Shown here: piece after piece, positions 1 through 7,401 of the stretch
Position numbering within the stretch: position 1 is the stretch's first letter
Layout: each line of letters opens with the position of its first letter
Assembly (NCBI GenBank): GCA_025765595.1
Contig: JAIVFH010000425.1
Location: 1 to 20,859 of the forward strand
DNA length: 20,859 bases
Direction: 5' to 3'
Origin: Obelidium mucronatum
Taxonomy: Eukaryota; Chytridiomycota; Chytridiomycetes; Chytridiales; Chytriomycetaceae
The notes under the pieces: generated by a model
What the model saw: the letters and a program-made list of their open reading frames with translations, nothing else
What the model was told of the DNA's origin: nothing
The model's database searches: none
Position numbers and translations under genes: made by a program

Positions 1-1255
1 TGATGTGGATTACACCAGAGTCGAACAGAATGTCTGGGGTTTGGATCGTGATTTTGGGAGCGTCTCCCTTTGAGGAGGCGGCAAAGTGGGAACTGTCTTG
101 TGCAAAGATGGGTTGACTGTTGAAGTAGGTTGTTTGGGCAGTGTTTTTGGGCAAGTCGCCGGAATTGCAGAAGCGATTTGGTTTGAATAGTAGACGCCGG
201 GGATAATGTGGTATTGGAGAATCGCCTGTTTGAGGGCCGTGTTGATGTCGGCGCCGTTGTTGGAGGCAGAGAGGAATCGCGGGATCCCGCCTTGAGCTGG
301 GATCAGGATTGTTGTTCCTTGAATGCCCCTTGATTGTGTTTTGTCAAGTTTGCAGCCTTCATCCAGCCAGCGTAGTCTGTCAAGGACAGGGATGTGTAGA
401 TTGATACGAGATCTGATGGAATTGTCATTACTTTGTCGATTACATGGATGATTCCTATTTTGATTGATTTTTTGTTAGTTGAATGAAAAACCGCCGAAGG
501 CGGTAGAAAAAAAGATTAAAAAATTCAAAAAAAGAAAAAAAAAGAAATCGCCTTCGGTGATGAAAGCATCCGCCTTCGGCGGAAGGACGCCGCCTTCGGC
601 GGCAAAAGAAACAAAAGACAAAAAAAAAAAAACAACATCGCCTTCGGCGATGAAACATGAAAACATCGCCTTCGGCGATAGGGTCTCGCCTTCGGCGATG
701 ATAAAACACACCAAAATCAGTCTTGATACTCTTCAAAACGGAACCCTGAAAATTGGGAAATCCGGTAGTAAAAACACCAGAGCCATTAACAACACGAACA
801 CCAACACGTTGATTATCACCAAACCCCAAATTATCAAAACCATTTCCATATCTGGAAAGAGCGGTTTCAAGAAAAGGGGGGATAGGAGAAGAAGCAGAAA
901 AATCAATGACATGATCAGGAATGATATGATAAGTCAAGAGAGCAGCTTGGTTGGAAGGAGTACTCAGGAGAGCAGCAGCAGGAGAGTTTTGTTTGGCAAG
1001 GTCGTCTGAGGCAGCGTTTGTCCATGCAAGGAGAGTGTACTTTGAAGTAGGCTTGTTGTCGGCAGCAGCAATAGTCAGATTGGGGTAGAGTCCAATCAAA
1101 TAAGTGTTTGTACGGGCGGCACTTAAAAGAGCCGCCATGGAGGAGCATTCGGGGATGCTGCCCAGGACCGAGACCAGCGAGCCAGCCTGCGTGATCACTG
1201 GCGCCTGTGCGAGTGCAAAGTGGGCAGCGGCAAGGGCAGCAAGGAGAACCAGCAT
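1..1255 (-). CDS. Secreted fasciclin (FAS1) domain protein, 3' part beyond window, two frameshifts
   Basis: The ATG at 1255 opens a signal peptide (hydrophobic residues 1-17, ending ALAQA) followed by a FAS1 domain: TLLAWTNAAS (H1-like box), YHIIPDHVI, then after splicing FGIIHVIDKVMTIP (H2-like box). A second FAS1 repeat follows, with GTTILIPAQ, QYHIIPGVYYSNQI and DILFDSGVIHI at the window edge. FAS1 proteins are secreted or cell-surface adhesion proteins. Exon 1 is 1255-712, the intron is 711-455 (GTGTGT...AATAG), and exon 2 runs from 454 off the left edge. The splice joins TTTG to GA and restores the conserved Gly of GIIHVID. Exon 2 needs two one-base insertions to stay in frame: near 357-372 (after DYAGW, before DEGCKLDKTQ) and near 161-170 (IASA to NSGDLPKN). 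These are either sequencing indels or early decay. The family call is strong; gene integrity is uncertain. Confidence 0.8.
455..711 (-). repeat. Intron of the FAS1 gene built from GC-rich mini-hairpins
   Basis: This intron holds seven mini-palindromes at 490-504, 547-561, 570-582, 589-603, 637-651, 665-679 and 686-698. Each has arms of the CGCC/GGCG type around a three-base loop. On the sense (minus) strand the loop is GAA in six; the one at 490-504 is inverted, and 547-561 has one mismatch. Purine-rich stretches on the plus strand (T-rich in the transcript) separate them. Reading through as protein gives only RRRR/AEGG/PPKA low-complexity peptide, whereas splicing restores the FAS1 motif GIIHVID, so I call it intronic. 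Confidence 0.8.
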
Positions 1256-1327
1256 TCGATGCGATGCTGTGTCAAGTTGTTTGTTTTAAAATTGCAAATT
1301 GGTTTCACTCAAAAATCTTTCTTTCAG

Positions 1328-1855
1328 TCACAAGTTCACAAACACGTCGGCAAGCAGGGCCACTGCCCGCTCCACAGTGTCCTCCACGGAAGCCTCCGCT
1401 CCGATGTCCAGCACGAGCACGTCGCGCTCTTCGCCGAGTTCGTGGTTTGGCATCTGCAGCGCGTCCAGCTGCGACTGCAGCAGCAGCGGCGGCATGAAGT
1501 GGCCCGCGCGATTGCGCAATCGCGCTTCGAGCACGGGGCGCGCGGCGCTGAGAAGAAGAAAGCGCAGCGCGGGCGTCGCGGCGCGCAGCACGGCGCGGTA
1601 TTCCTTCTTCAGCGCCGAACACGAAACAACAACGGCGCCGTCCGACTGCGCAATGCGCGCGGCGACGGCGGCGAGCCACGGGCCGCGGTCGGCGTCTGTC
1701 AGCGGCGCTCCGCTGCGCATCTTGGCGATGTTCGGCGCCGGGTGCAGCGTGTCGCCCTCGAGGAACGCTGCCGGGAGCCGCGCGGCGAGGTGCTGCCCGA
1801 TCGTGCTCTTGCCGCTGCCTGACACCCCCATCACGATGATCGCGTGGGCTGGCAT
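1328..1855 (-). CDS. gntK: Gluconokinase (GntK family)
   Basis: A 175-residue single-exon protein that phosphorylates D-gluconate to 6-phosphogluconate with ATP, feeding the pentose phosphate pathway; cytosolic. Visible motifs in order: the P-loop GVSGSGKST (about residues 10-18), the gluconate-binding block with GDTLHPAPNIAKM, GAPLTDADRGPWL, then SCSALKKEYR and RAGHFMPPLLLQSQLDAL, all diagnostic of GntK. Length fits the family (about 170-190 aa). It lies 72 bp upstream of the FAS1 gene on the same strand, and its ATG is 44 bp from that of the divergent glycosyltransferase. Base composition is unlike its neighbours: 45 of the 60 bases at 1681-1740 are G or C, against 17 of 60 at 2101-2160. 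That could reflect acquisition from a GC-rich donor or strong codon bias; sequence alone does not decide. Confidence 0.95.
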   Translation of the reverse strand: MPAHAIIVMGVSGSGKSTIGQHLAARLPAAFLEGDTLHPAPNIAKMRSGAPLTDADRGPWLAAVAARIAQSDGAVVVSCSALKKEYRAVLRAATPALRFLLLSAARPVLEARLRNRAGHFMPPLLLQSQLDALQMPNHELGEERDVLVLDIGAEASVEDTVERAVALLADVFVNL

Positions 1856-1899
1856 TATTAAATTAGATAATTAGTAAATAAAATATAAAGAAATCATCC
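1856..1899. promoter_or_regulatory. 44-bp AT-rich divergent promoter region
   Basis: The start codons of the gluconokinase (minus) and glycosyltransferase A (plus) are separated by only 44 bp, nearly all A/T, including TAAATAAAATATAAAG. Any core promoter for both genes, or their 5' UTRs, must lie here or overlap the coding regions. No specific factor site is recognised. Confidence 0.45.
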
Positions 1900-4608
1900 A
1901 TGATACTCAGGGCTCTGCTGACTCTATTGCTTCTGCTCAACATCACATCGGCGTCGGTGACGCGTCGGAAAGGTCGGTGGTATCTCAAAGAGCATCCAAA
2001 TACTAAAAAAACATATCTTCTGCAATCCAGACTGCAACTGTCAAATGCCTCAATGGAATACTGCTCATTCAATTCAACATTCACAACAACATATTCATGA
2101 TTCTTTAAACAATTCATTGTCTATACAACAACTTTCTCTTCAAATTCATGTCTTTACTCCAATGATGAGATCCAATCAGTTTGATTTGCTGTTTCAGTCA
2201 ATCAATAATGCAAACAAGATTCATGATGATGATCTTTTTTCCGTTTCCTTGGTTATTCATGTTGATTCTTTTGTTTCAAAACTGGATTCAAAAAAGTTTT
2301 TGCGTTATTTAAAGTCTTTGAGTTTTAGACATGGCAGAGTTTTGTTGAGGTGCGTGGGATGTCAATGTCCACCGCCGAAGGCGGTGTTGTCTACCGCCGA
2401 AGGCGGTAATTTCTCCGCCGAAGGCGGTGTTGTTTCCGCCGAAGGCGGATTACTAATCGCCGAAGGCGATGTTGTTTTTTTTTCTTCTTTTTCTTCTTTT
2501 TCTTTTGCCGCCGAAGGCGGCGTCCTTCCGCCTCCGGCGGACCCGTTCCGCCGAAGGCGGTGCTTCCTTCTTTTATGTTCTTTACATACTTTACTTAAAC
2601 AAAAAAAACAATACCGCCGAAGGCGGATTACTAATCGCCGAAGGCGATGTTTTTTTTTTCTTCTTTTTCTTTTGCCGCCGAAGGCGGCGTCCTTCCGCCG
2701 GAGGCGGGCACGTCCCGCCGAAGGCGGTCATTTCGGCGGTGCTTCCTTCTCTTTATATTCTTAACATACTTTACTTCAACAAAAAAACAAACAAACAGCA
2801 TCAGTGCAAATCGCGTCAATCCAACATCCTCATCAAGATTCCACGAACGCGATGCATCAAATCTATGGATGCCTGCAACCGACAATGAGTTTTCAATCTT
2901 TCTATCCAGTCCCACCATTCATTCAGTCTCAAGACACTTTTTGGAATTTGCTGAGCAGACAGTCAAACACTACTTCTACTCCACCAACAAATCTTTAACC
3001 AACAGTTTAATGGCAATCTCCTTACTAAGCCATATCGAAAAACACACGGACACAGTAGTAGGACCCTACCTTCTTCAATACCCACACGAATACGGAATGA
3101 TTCTTTCTCCTACTCTCTGGTTCGAATTTATCGACTGGAAGATTGCACTCCCAATCTGGATCGACCCATTTATTCCCGACTCGAAAACAAACGTATGGCC
3201 TGCAGATTCATGGATCAAAGCTCTTTTGAGATTCATGTCTCAATATGGCAAGACTATTCTGTATCCAAACTTTCCTTCCCACGCGTCATTGGTCAAAACT
3301 AAATCAGGAAAATTATTGGAAGAGATTGTTGATTCTCGAGATTGGTTGATTTCAGAACGAAACCGAAAAGTTTTTCGTCTTGGCCACCCATATATTTCTT
3401 CTCTATCGACACTGCCAGCATATGACATGTATTTTCAGAAACTTGGCAATGGACAAGCACGGACTTTAGGAGACAGTGTTCAATCTTTTGATGGATGTTC
3501 CATGTTAGTTTCTCTTTTATTATTACTGTTTGGGTTTTCAACTGACTATCTAATAATATTCTTTTTCAAGGATCATGCAAGTGTACAGTCGAGCTTCAAC
3601 TATTTTGGATAGACTAAAATACTACCACACCATGCCTCTCCTAACATCAATGATCATCGTCTGGTAAGTTTACATCTACAATTACAACCTCCACGTTAAA
3701 AAAAAAGACAACACTGACTATATAAATCATCTCGTTCATTCCCTCCTTCCAGGAACAACCTAAACGCCACTCCACCTCACATCAACCACCCACTCACCCC
3801 ACCTTCCTCTCGAAACCCCAAATCCCCAACCTTCGCCATCCCCATCCACATACTCAAACAACCATTCAACAGCATGAACAACCGCTTCCTCCCCTTCCAC
3901 GAATACACATCCAACACGTCCTGTCATATTGCCATGGACGACGACTGGGACTTTTCACACGCAAAACTCATTTCCGCGGTCCGGGTGTGGCAACGGAATG
4001 GGTTCAACCGACTCGTTGGGTTCCATCAGCAAGGTCGAGTTCACGTGAAACGGGGCGGCGACGACGGCTTGCTGAAAACGCTGAAAGATTTGAAAGTCGG
4101 GGATATTAGTAATAGCGGTGCAGGTGCAGGTGGTGGTAACAACAACAACAACACCACTGCCATGCTCTCCAAAACCGCTGTCCACTTCAAATACGGATAC
4201 GCCAAAAACACACGAAAAGCGATAAGCATCCTGATGCCCAGCGCCACCATCTACCACTCTAAATACCACGACATGTACACGCACGCCCTCCCGCAACGCG
4301 CACGGGCGATTGTCCAAGAACTGACAAACTGCGATGACATTCTATTCAACATGATGGTTGCGAATGCGACTGGTTCGGGACCTGTTGTTTTGGAGGATGG
4401 TTTGAAGATTGAGAAACCGATTGTTTTTGAAGTGGGGGATGGTGGTGGTGGGAAGGATGGGTTGTGGAAGGATAATGAGCATTGGGGGAAACGTGCGTGG
4501 TGTATGAATTATTTCGTGGAACATGTTTTTGGGGGCAGGATGCCGTTGAAGGAGACGAGGGTTTTCAAGGATGGTAGCAATAATAAGAAAAAGAAGACAA
4601 GAAAATAG
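1900..4608 (+). CDS. Glycosyltransferase A: GT2-like plus GT64 (exostosin-type) domains
   Basis: A signal peptide (MILRALLTLLLLLNITSAS) precedes a GT2-like domain (about residues 68-300: LQIHVFTP, HGRVLL, NEFSIFL, RHFLEFAEQ, YPNFPS) and a GT64 domain (about 369-687: CSMIMQVYSRAS, MIIVWNN, NSMNNRFLPF, AMDDDWDF at about 464-466, NMMVANATGSGP). GT64 enzymes transfer sugars in the ER/Golgi, and the DDD binds the metal-nucleotide sugar. Exons: 1900-1956, 1991-2349, 2805-3503, 3571-3663, 3753-4608, giving 687 aa with all phases consistent. The first intron (1957-1990, 34 nt, GTGACG...AAAG) is unusually short; the alternative is one surplus A in the seven-A run near 2010. The 2350-2804 intron (AG|GTGCGT) holds the hairpin repeats. 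In the GT2-like domain the acidic motif seen in paralog C is replaced by SSPT, so that domain is probably non-catalytic. AAC repeats at 4138-4152 encode an Asn run in a loop. Confidence 0.8.
2350..2804 (+). repeat. 455-nt intron of glycosyltransferase A filled with GC-rich mini-hairpins
   Basis: Thirteen mini-palindromes begin at 2371, 2393, 2415, 2436, 2456, 2507, 2528, 2548, 2614, 2634, 2674, 2695 and 2715. The core is CGCC-GAA-GGCG; two copies have altered loops (TCC at 2528, GGA at 2695). Outer pairs vary but stay complementary (AT..AT, AC..GT, GC..GC). The second half is an imperfect tandem duplication with a period of about 178 nt (2456 to 2634; the following T-rich tract and TTCTTTACATACTTTACTT-like tail also recur). 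The donor is AG|GTGCGT; the acceptor is at 2798 or 2804 (both keep frame). Splicing joins HGRVLLS to the conserved downstream block, whereas translation of the repeats gives only AEGG/PPKA/RRRR peptide. Confidence 0.8.
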
Positions 4609-4693
4609 TATTACATAAAAAATACATAGAAATACATTCTAATCACGCGTGTCGTTTTTTAATTGTTGAAAAAAACTTAAAAGTTTGCTGGTG

Positions 4694-5280
4694 ATGACTG
4701 AAGGCAAAACTGTTCTTGAAAAACTCGCTTGCAAGATTGAACAGCTCGAGAGTAAATGCGACGAGGCGAAGCAATCGCTTGAGAAAGCCATCAAGAGCAA
4801 GGAGGCGACTCGGCCGTTTGAAGTGTTACTTGAAAGTGCAAGTTGCTCTTATAATGCTTACAAGATCAAAAGGTATATCATACGTGCGTGTGTGTATGTG
4901 TGTTTGTGTTGACATGTTTCTTAAAGAAAAGGATTGGTCAGATGCCGTTCTATTCAAAACGCCTTGCATTGATTGGTTTCGTTACCCCGGATGAACAGTA
5001 CAACACGTATATTCCAATTGCCGGAGCCATCTTTGCCGTCGACTACTCCGTAAAATCTTTCATGCGTGCACGTGAGGTTATCAAATTGGCAAACTTCCCA
5101 AAAGGATCAGAAGAATGGCTGATTCACAGGGCGAAAGCTTGGGTCTCTGCTGAAGAAGCCAAGAACAGTCAGAGGTTGGTCAGGAAGTTTTATTTGCGAG
5201 GGTCTCTGGCGTTGTTTGTCCCACGGTGTTGGTTTCAATGCTCACGAAGTTTACAAGAAAAGAGAGTTGAGGAATTTTGA
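4694..5280 (+). CDS. Small two-exon protein of unknown function
   Basis: Exons 4694-4872 and 4932-5280 (intron AG|GTATAT...AAAAG, 59 nt) give 175 aa. The N-terminal 45 residues are charged and probably coiled coil (VLEKLACKIEQLESKCDEAK). They are followed by a compact segment containing PFYSKRLALIGFVTPDEQYNT, then IAGAIFAVDYSVKSFMRAREVI and further helices. There is no signal peptide or convincing membrane span, so a cytosolic or nuclear location is expected. The splice keeps one frame throughout, and exon 2 reads as natural protein. I do not recognise the family. The last 20 or so residues (basic and aromatic, ending KRVEEF) may not be genuine; a further small intron near 5172-5200 is possible. 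An AATAAA follows at 5342. Confidence 0.6.
4884..4911 (+). repeat. GT-rich simple repeat inside the intron of the small gene
   Basis: An interrupted (GT)n tract lies between donor and acceptor of the 4873-4931 intron. It is likely a polymorphic microsatellite with no coding effect. Confidence 0.6.
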
Positions 5281-5341
5281 AGCGTATTTATGCACAAATT
5301 TTAATTATTTTTGTAATGCTTATAAACAGATGTCTATTTTC

Positions 5342-5347
5342 AATAAA
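5342..5347 (+). terminator. AATAAA poly(A) signal of the small gene
   Basis: A canonical AATAAA lies 62 bp after the TGA at 5278-5280, in a T-rich context. It is the likely 3' end signal of the 4694-5280 gene. Confidence 0.45.
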
Positions 5348-5525
5348 GTTTTGATTCTACTCGGTCGATTTGTAGACCTCGTCAACCAGCCGGCTTGGGT
5401 GCAAGTTCCCTACAACTGAGTGAAAAATTTTACACTGTCGTAATTAACTTTTTCACGGTTGTGGTTGTTTCTGTCCTCTCTTATGGTGGGATGAGGGTGG
5501 AGTGGCGCAGTAAGGGTTTTTGTTT

Positions 5526-6339
5526 TCATTTCTGATTTTCAACACTTTTTAGATATTTGATGAGCTCCTTGAACACAACGTCATTCACCGCTGACCACAG
5601 GCGAGCAATGAGACTTTTTGCACGCTCAATTGAACATTTTGGCTCGTATCGATTGAGTGATACTGCGTGGTTTGGACTGTATGTGCTATTGGGTTGACAC
5701 TTGACACCTGAAAGTAACATCGCCTCTCACGCCGCGACGATTTGCCATCAGACCGACAGACAATTCAAAGCCATTACTATTTTCAACTCAAAAATTTGAT
5801 GGAAATCTGTGAGCGGTTAGTTTTTGGCTTGATGTCCTCCACCCAAATCAATTGTTAAGACTCAGCAGCTTCCGATAAATACCGATGAAGTCGCTGGCGT
5901 ATTCTAAAGTATTTGACAGAGCTCGAGCTTTATTTGGCTAGCGGTGAGGAGCCTGCTCATCAAAGGCGCCTTCGAGAAAAACCGATGTTTATAACAAATT
6001 CAGCCTCCGAGAGAGTTTCGAAAATGAAATAAAATATATAGGGAAAGACTTTGTTACAACTACTGATCTGTGTATTTGGTGACTTGGTCGAGGTTGTGGT
6101 GCAGTTACGCGGCACGACGATAACTGCCGACCGAGACTGTCAGGAAGCATCCCACTGTCCAAACGTTCGACCATGCTCTCTAAAGCATACTTATTCAGTT
6201 TTATTATGCCATAGTCGGTGTGTGCAGCTGCTGAGGGCCTTGAGATGCTGATGCTGTAGTCAGGGCACTTTGCACCAAAATGCGAGAAATACTTTTCCAA
6301 CACAAACAGCAACAAGAACACAAACCAAGCTGTTTTCAA
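5526..6339 (-). pseudogene. Possible decayed minus-strand gene, family unknown
   Basis: Three separated minus-strand stretches read like protein but do not join into one ORF. (1) 6339-6105 has a hydrophobic start without ATG (TTG codon; KTAWFVFLLLFVL), then LNKYALESMVERLDSGMLPDSLG. (2) About 5988-5850 reads FLEGAFDEQAPHR, a stop, then PNKARALSNTLEYASDFIG and IYRKLLSLNN before another stop. (3) 5720-5526 starts with ATG and ends SIERAKSLIARLWSAVND then FKELIKYLKSVENQK and a stop. Segments 2 and 3 share a helical pattern (KARALSNTLEYASDF versus RAKSLIARLWSAVND), so they may be related copies. Either a decayed gene or chance; low confidence. Confidence 0.22.
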
Positions 6340-6507
6340 CTTTTGAAAAGCGCATTAGAACCGCAGTAACGCGTTTTGTTAGTTTGCAATAATCTCCGAC
6401 GCGTTCTGAAGTGTGGTTACCCCGTTTTCCGGTACAAGTTCAGATTTCAAGACCCGCCACCAAAAATTGTCCGAACTGTCAAATATCTGAAAAAAAGCTG
6501 AAAAAGG

Positions 6508-6516
6508 TATAAATAG
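6508..6516 (+). promoter_or_regulatory. TATA box with pyrimidine-rich initiator downstream
   Basis: TATAAATAG is followed about 30-70 bp later by a dense C/T tract (6541-6584), the expected arrangement for a polymerase II core promoter. The first convincing protein gene starts only at 7402, and an AATAAA and a second TATA-like site intervene, so this promoter seems to serve the unit at 6508-7160. Confidence 0.5.
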
Positions 6517-6627
6517 GCAGCGTATTCCCCTGGTTTTTATCTCACACTTCTTCTCTCCTTCAACTCCCCTCTCTCTCTCTCGTCAATACTTGGAAACTGG
6601 AAGAAAAGCACCTCTATCCGAAACTAC

Positions 6628-6937
6628 TTTCAGTCCGAGACTCTCTTCAACTCACCCGACAACTCAGTCAAAAAAAAATTCCTAAAAGGTGTAAAAGGTG
6701 TACTTTTGGGTCTCTATTTTTGCATTGGATGGGTTGAGTTGGAGTGTAAAGTGTTGTCTCCTGTCCTTCTCCTCTCCAAGACTCTCTTCAACTCACCGAG
6801 AACATTATCAAAGTGTTTTTGGCTGAGTCGTAGTGTAAAGGTTGTCTTCTTACTCCATACTTGCCTCTACGACTCCATCGAGAGCACAATCAAAAAGTAA
6901 TCAATCCCCAAAAGGTGTAAAAGGTGTACTTTTGGGT
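6628..6937 (+). repeat. Imperfect three-copy repeat with two identical 28-nt blocks
   Basis: Diverged units begin near 6628, 6766 and 6863, each with an ACTC-rich core and a TCAAA-type end. Two identical 28-nt blocks lie at 6684-6711 and 6910-6937, each consisting of a tandem AAAGGTGTA pair followed by CTTTTGGGT. The flanking bases can pair (AAAAG with CTTTT; eight pairs at the second copy), so each block could form a stem-loop. Confidence 0.55.
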
Positions 6938-7045
6938 TTCGATGATGTGTCTTTTTGGTGGAGATGGCAAAGTATCATTTTTTGCACATTTGAATGATAT
7001 TTTTATTTTGGAAGGACGCGATCAAAAAGGTAATGGCGGGATTTT

Positions 7046-7110
7046 GGGTTCAGGGCCTCCTCGTGGCTCCCGCTGGTAACAGGGTTTCTCCCCTGGCTGA
7101 CACTGAACCC
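7046..7110 (+). other. Nested inverted repeat, possible structured RNA
   Basis: GGGTTCAG (7046-7053) is an exact inverted match of CTGAACCC (7103-7110). Inside, CAGGG (7080-7084) and CCCTG (7091-7095) form a second stem with a six-base loop. The two stems would form one folded unit just before the AATAAA at 7155. It does not have tRNA A and B boxes. Confidence 0.35.
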
Positions 7111-7154
7111 CCTTCGATTCTTGTATACTTTTCCTTTACTTTGTTTTTATTCTC

Positions 7155-7160
7155 AATAAA
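7155..7160 (+). terminator. AATAAA poly(A)-type signal
   Basis: AATAAA in a T-rich context, 639 bp downstream of the TATA box at 6508-6516 and just upstream of the TATA-like site of the next gene. It is the likely 3' end signal of the noncoding unit. Confidence 0.35.
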
Positions 7161-7171
7161 ACTCGTTTGAG

Positions 7172-7178
7172 TATAAAT
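7172..7178 (+). promoter_or_regulatory. TATA-like element upstream of glycosyltransferase B
   Basis: TATAAAT lies 224 bp before the chosen ATG at 7402. It would give a 5' UTR of roughly 200 nt. The reading frame of exon 1 is open upstream to 7186, but the 72 extra residues would precede and mask the signal anchor, so I treat them as leader. Confidence 0.35.
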
Positions 7179-7401
7179 TCCGAAAATGCTTCATTGCTTT
7201 GCAACTGCTTTACCCTGTGCCTTCCGCTGTTCTCGCGACGTCACATGTGACAGCAGTAGGAGCAGCAGCAGTGGAAACACGGCGCTGGACAACAGCCGAT
7301 GCGAGTGCGCCCGCCGAAGAGCACGCGGCGAAATTGCTCTCTCTAGCTTCCTTCTATCGAATAGTATTGAGCATGGTGCTTGCTTGATTGGACCTTTCCA
7401 G

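Larger units (their letters stand above)
5281..6507. other. Intergenic stretch without a confident gene
   Basis: Between the small gene and the TATA box at 6508 I find no intact gene, tRNA or recognised mobile element. It holds the 3' signal of the upstream gene (5342) and a set of protein-like but broken minus-strand segments, annotated separately as a possible decayed gene. The rest is of mixed composition with no clear repeats. Confidence 0.5.
6508..7160 (+). other. TATA-to-AATAAA unit without a convincing ORF (noncoding transcript or solo-LTR-like)
   Basis: The 650-bp stretch begins with a TATA box and CT-rich leader and ends with AATAAA at 7155. The longest reading frame starting with ATG near its middle (about 64 codons) has no recognisable family. 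It contains an imperfect repeat set (6628-6937) and a nested inverted repeat (7046-7110). TATA and poly(A) signal close together with no gene is typical of a solo LTR, but I could not find matching terminal TG/CA ends and a target duplication. A noncoding RNA gene or a long leader of the downstream gene are alternatives. Confidence 0.35.

Noticed and set aside
490..698. CRISPR-like array
   Set aside because: Units are short palindromes with irregular spacing and T-rich spacers, inside an intron of a eukaryotic gene.
1220..1874. Plus-strand reading frames opposite the gluconokinase
   Set aside because: They are by-products of the high GC content; the minus frame has complete GntK motifs.
490..2727. 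Hairpins as UUCG tetraloop structures
   Set aside because: The complement reads CCTTCGG, but pairing the extended arms forces a three-base loop; a C(UUCG)G loop would leave a C opposite C in the next position.
2350..2804. Repeat region as coding insert (AEGG/PPKA/RRRR peptide)
   Set aside because: All frames give only low-complexity peptide, a strong AG|GTGCGT donor and AG acceptors flank it, and splicing rejoins conserved domain sequence.
5989..6339. Intact secreted small protein on the minus strand
   Set aside because: The frame opens with TTG, has no ATG before the hydrophobic stretch, and its C-terminal half looks non-protein.
7046..7110. tRNA gene
   Set aside because: Nested stems are present, but A and B box sequences and a cloverleaf cannot be formed.
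7186..7401. N-terminal extension of glycosyltransferase B from the ATG at 7186
   Set aside because: The extra 72 residues are Ser/Arg/Cys-rich without family likeness and would bury the signal anchor; a start at 7402 fits the paralogs.
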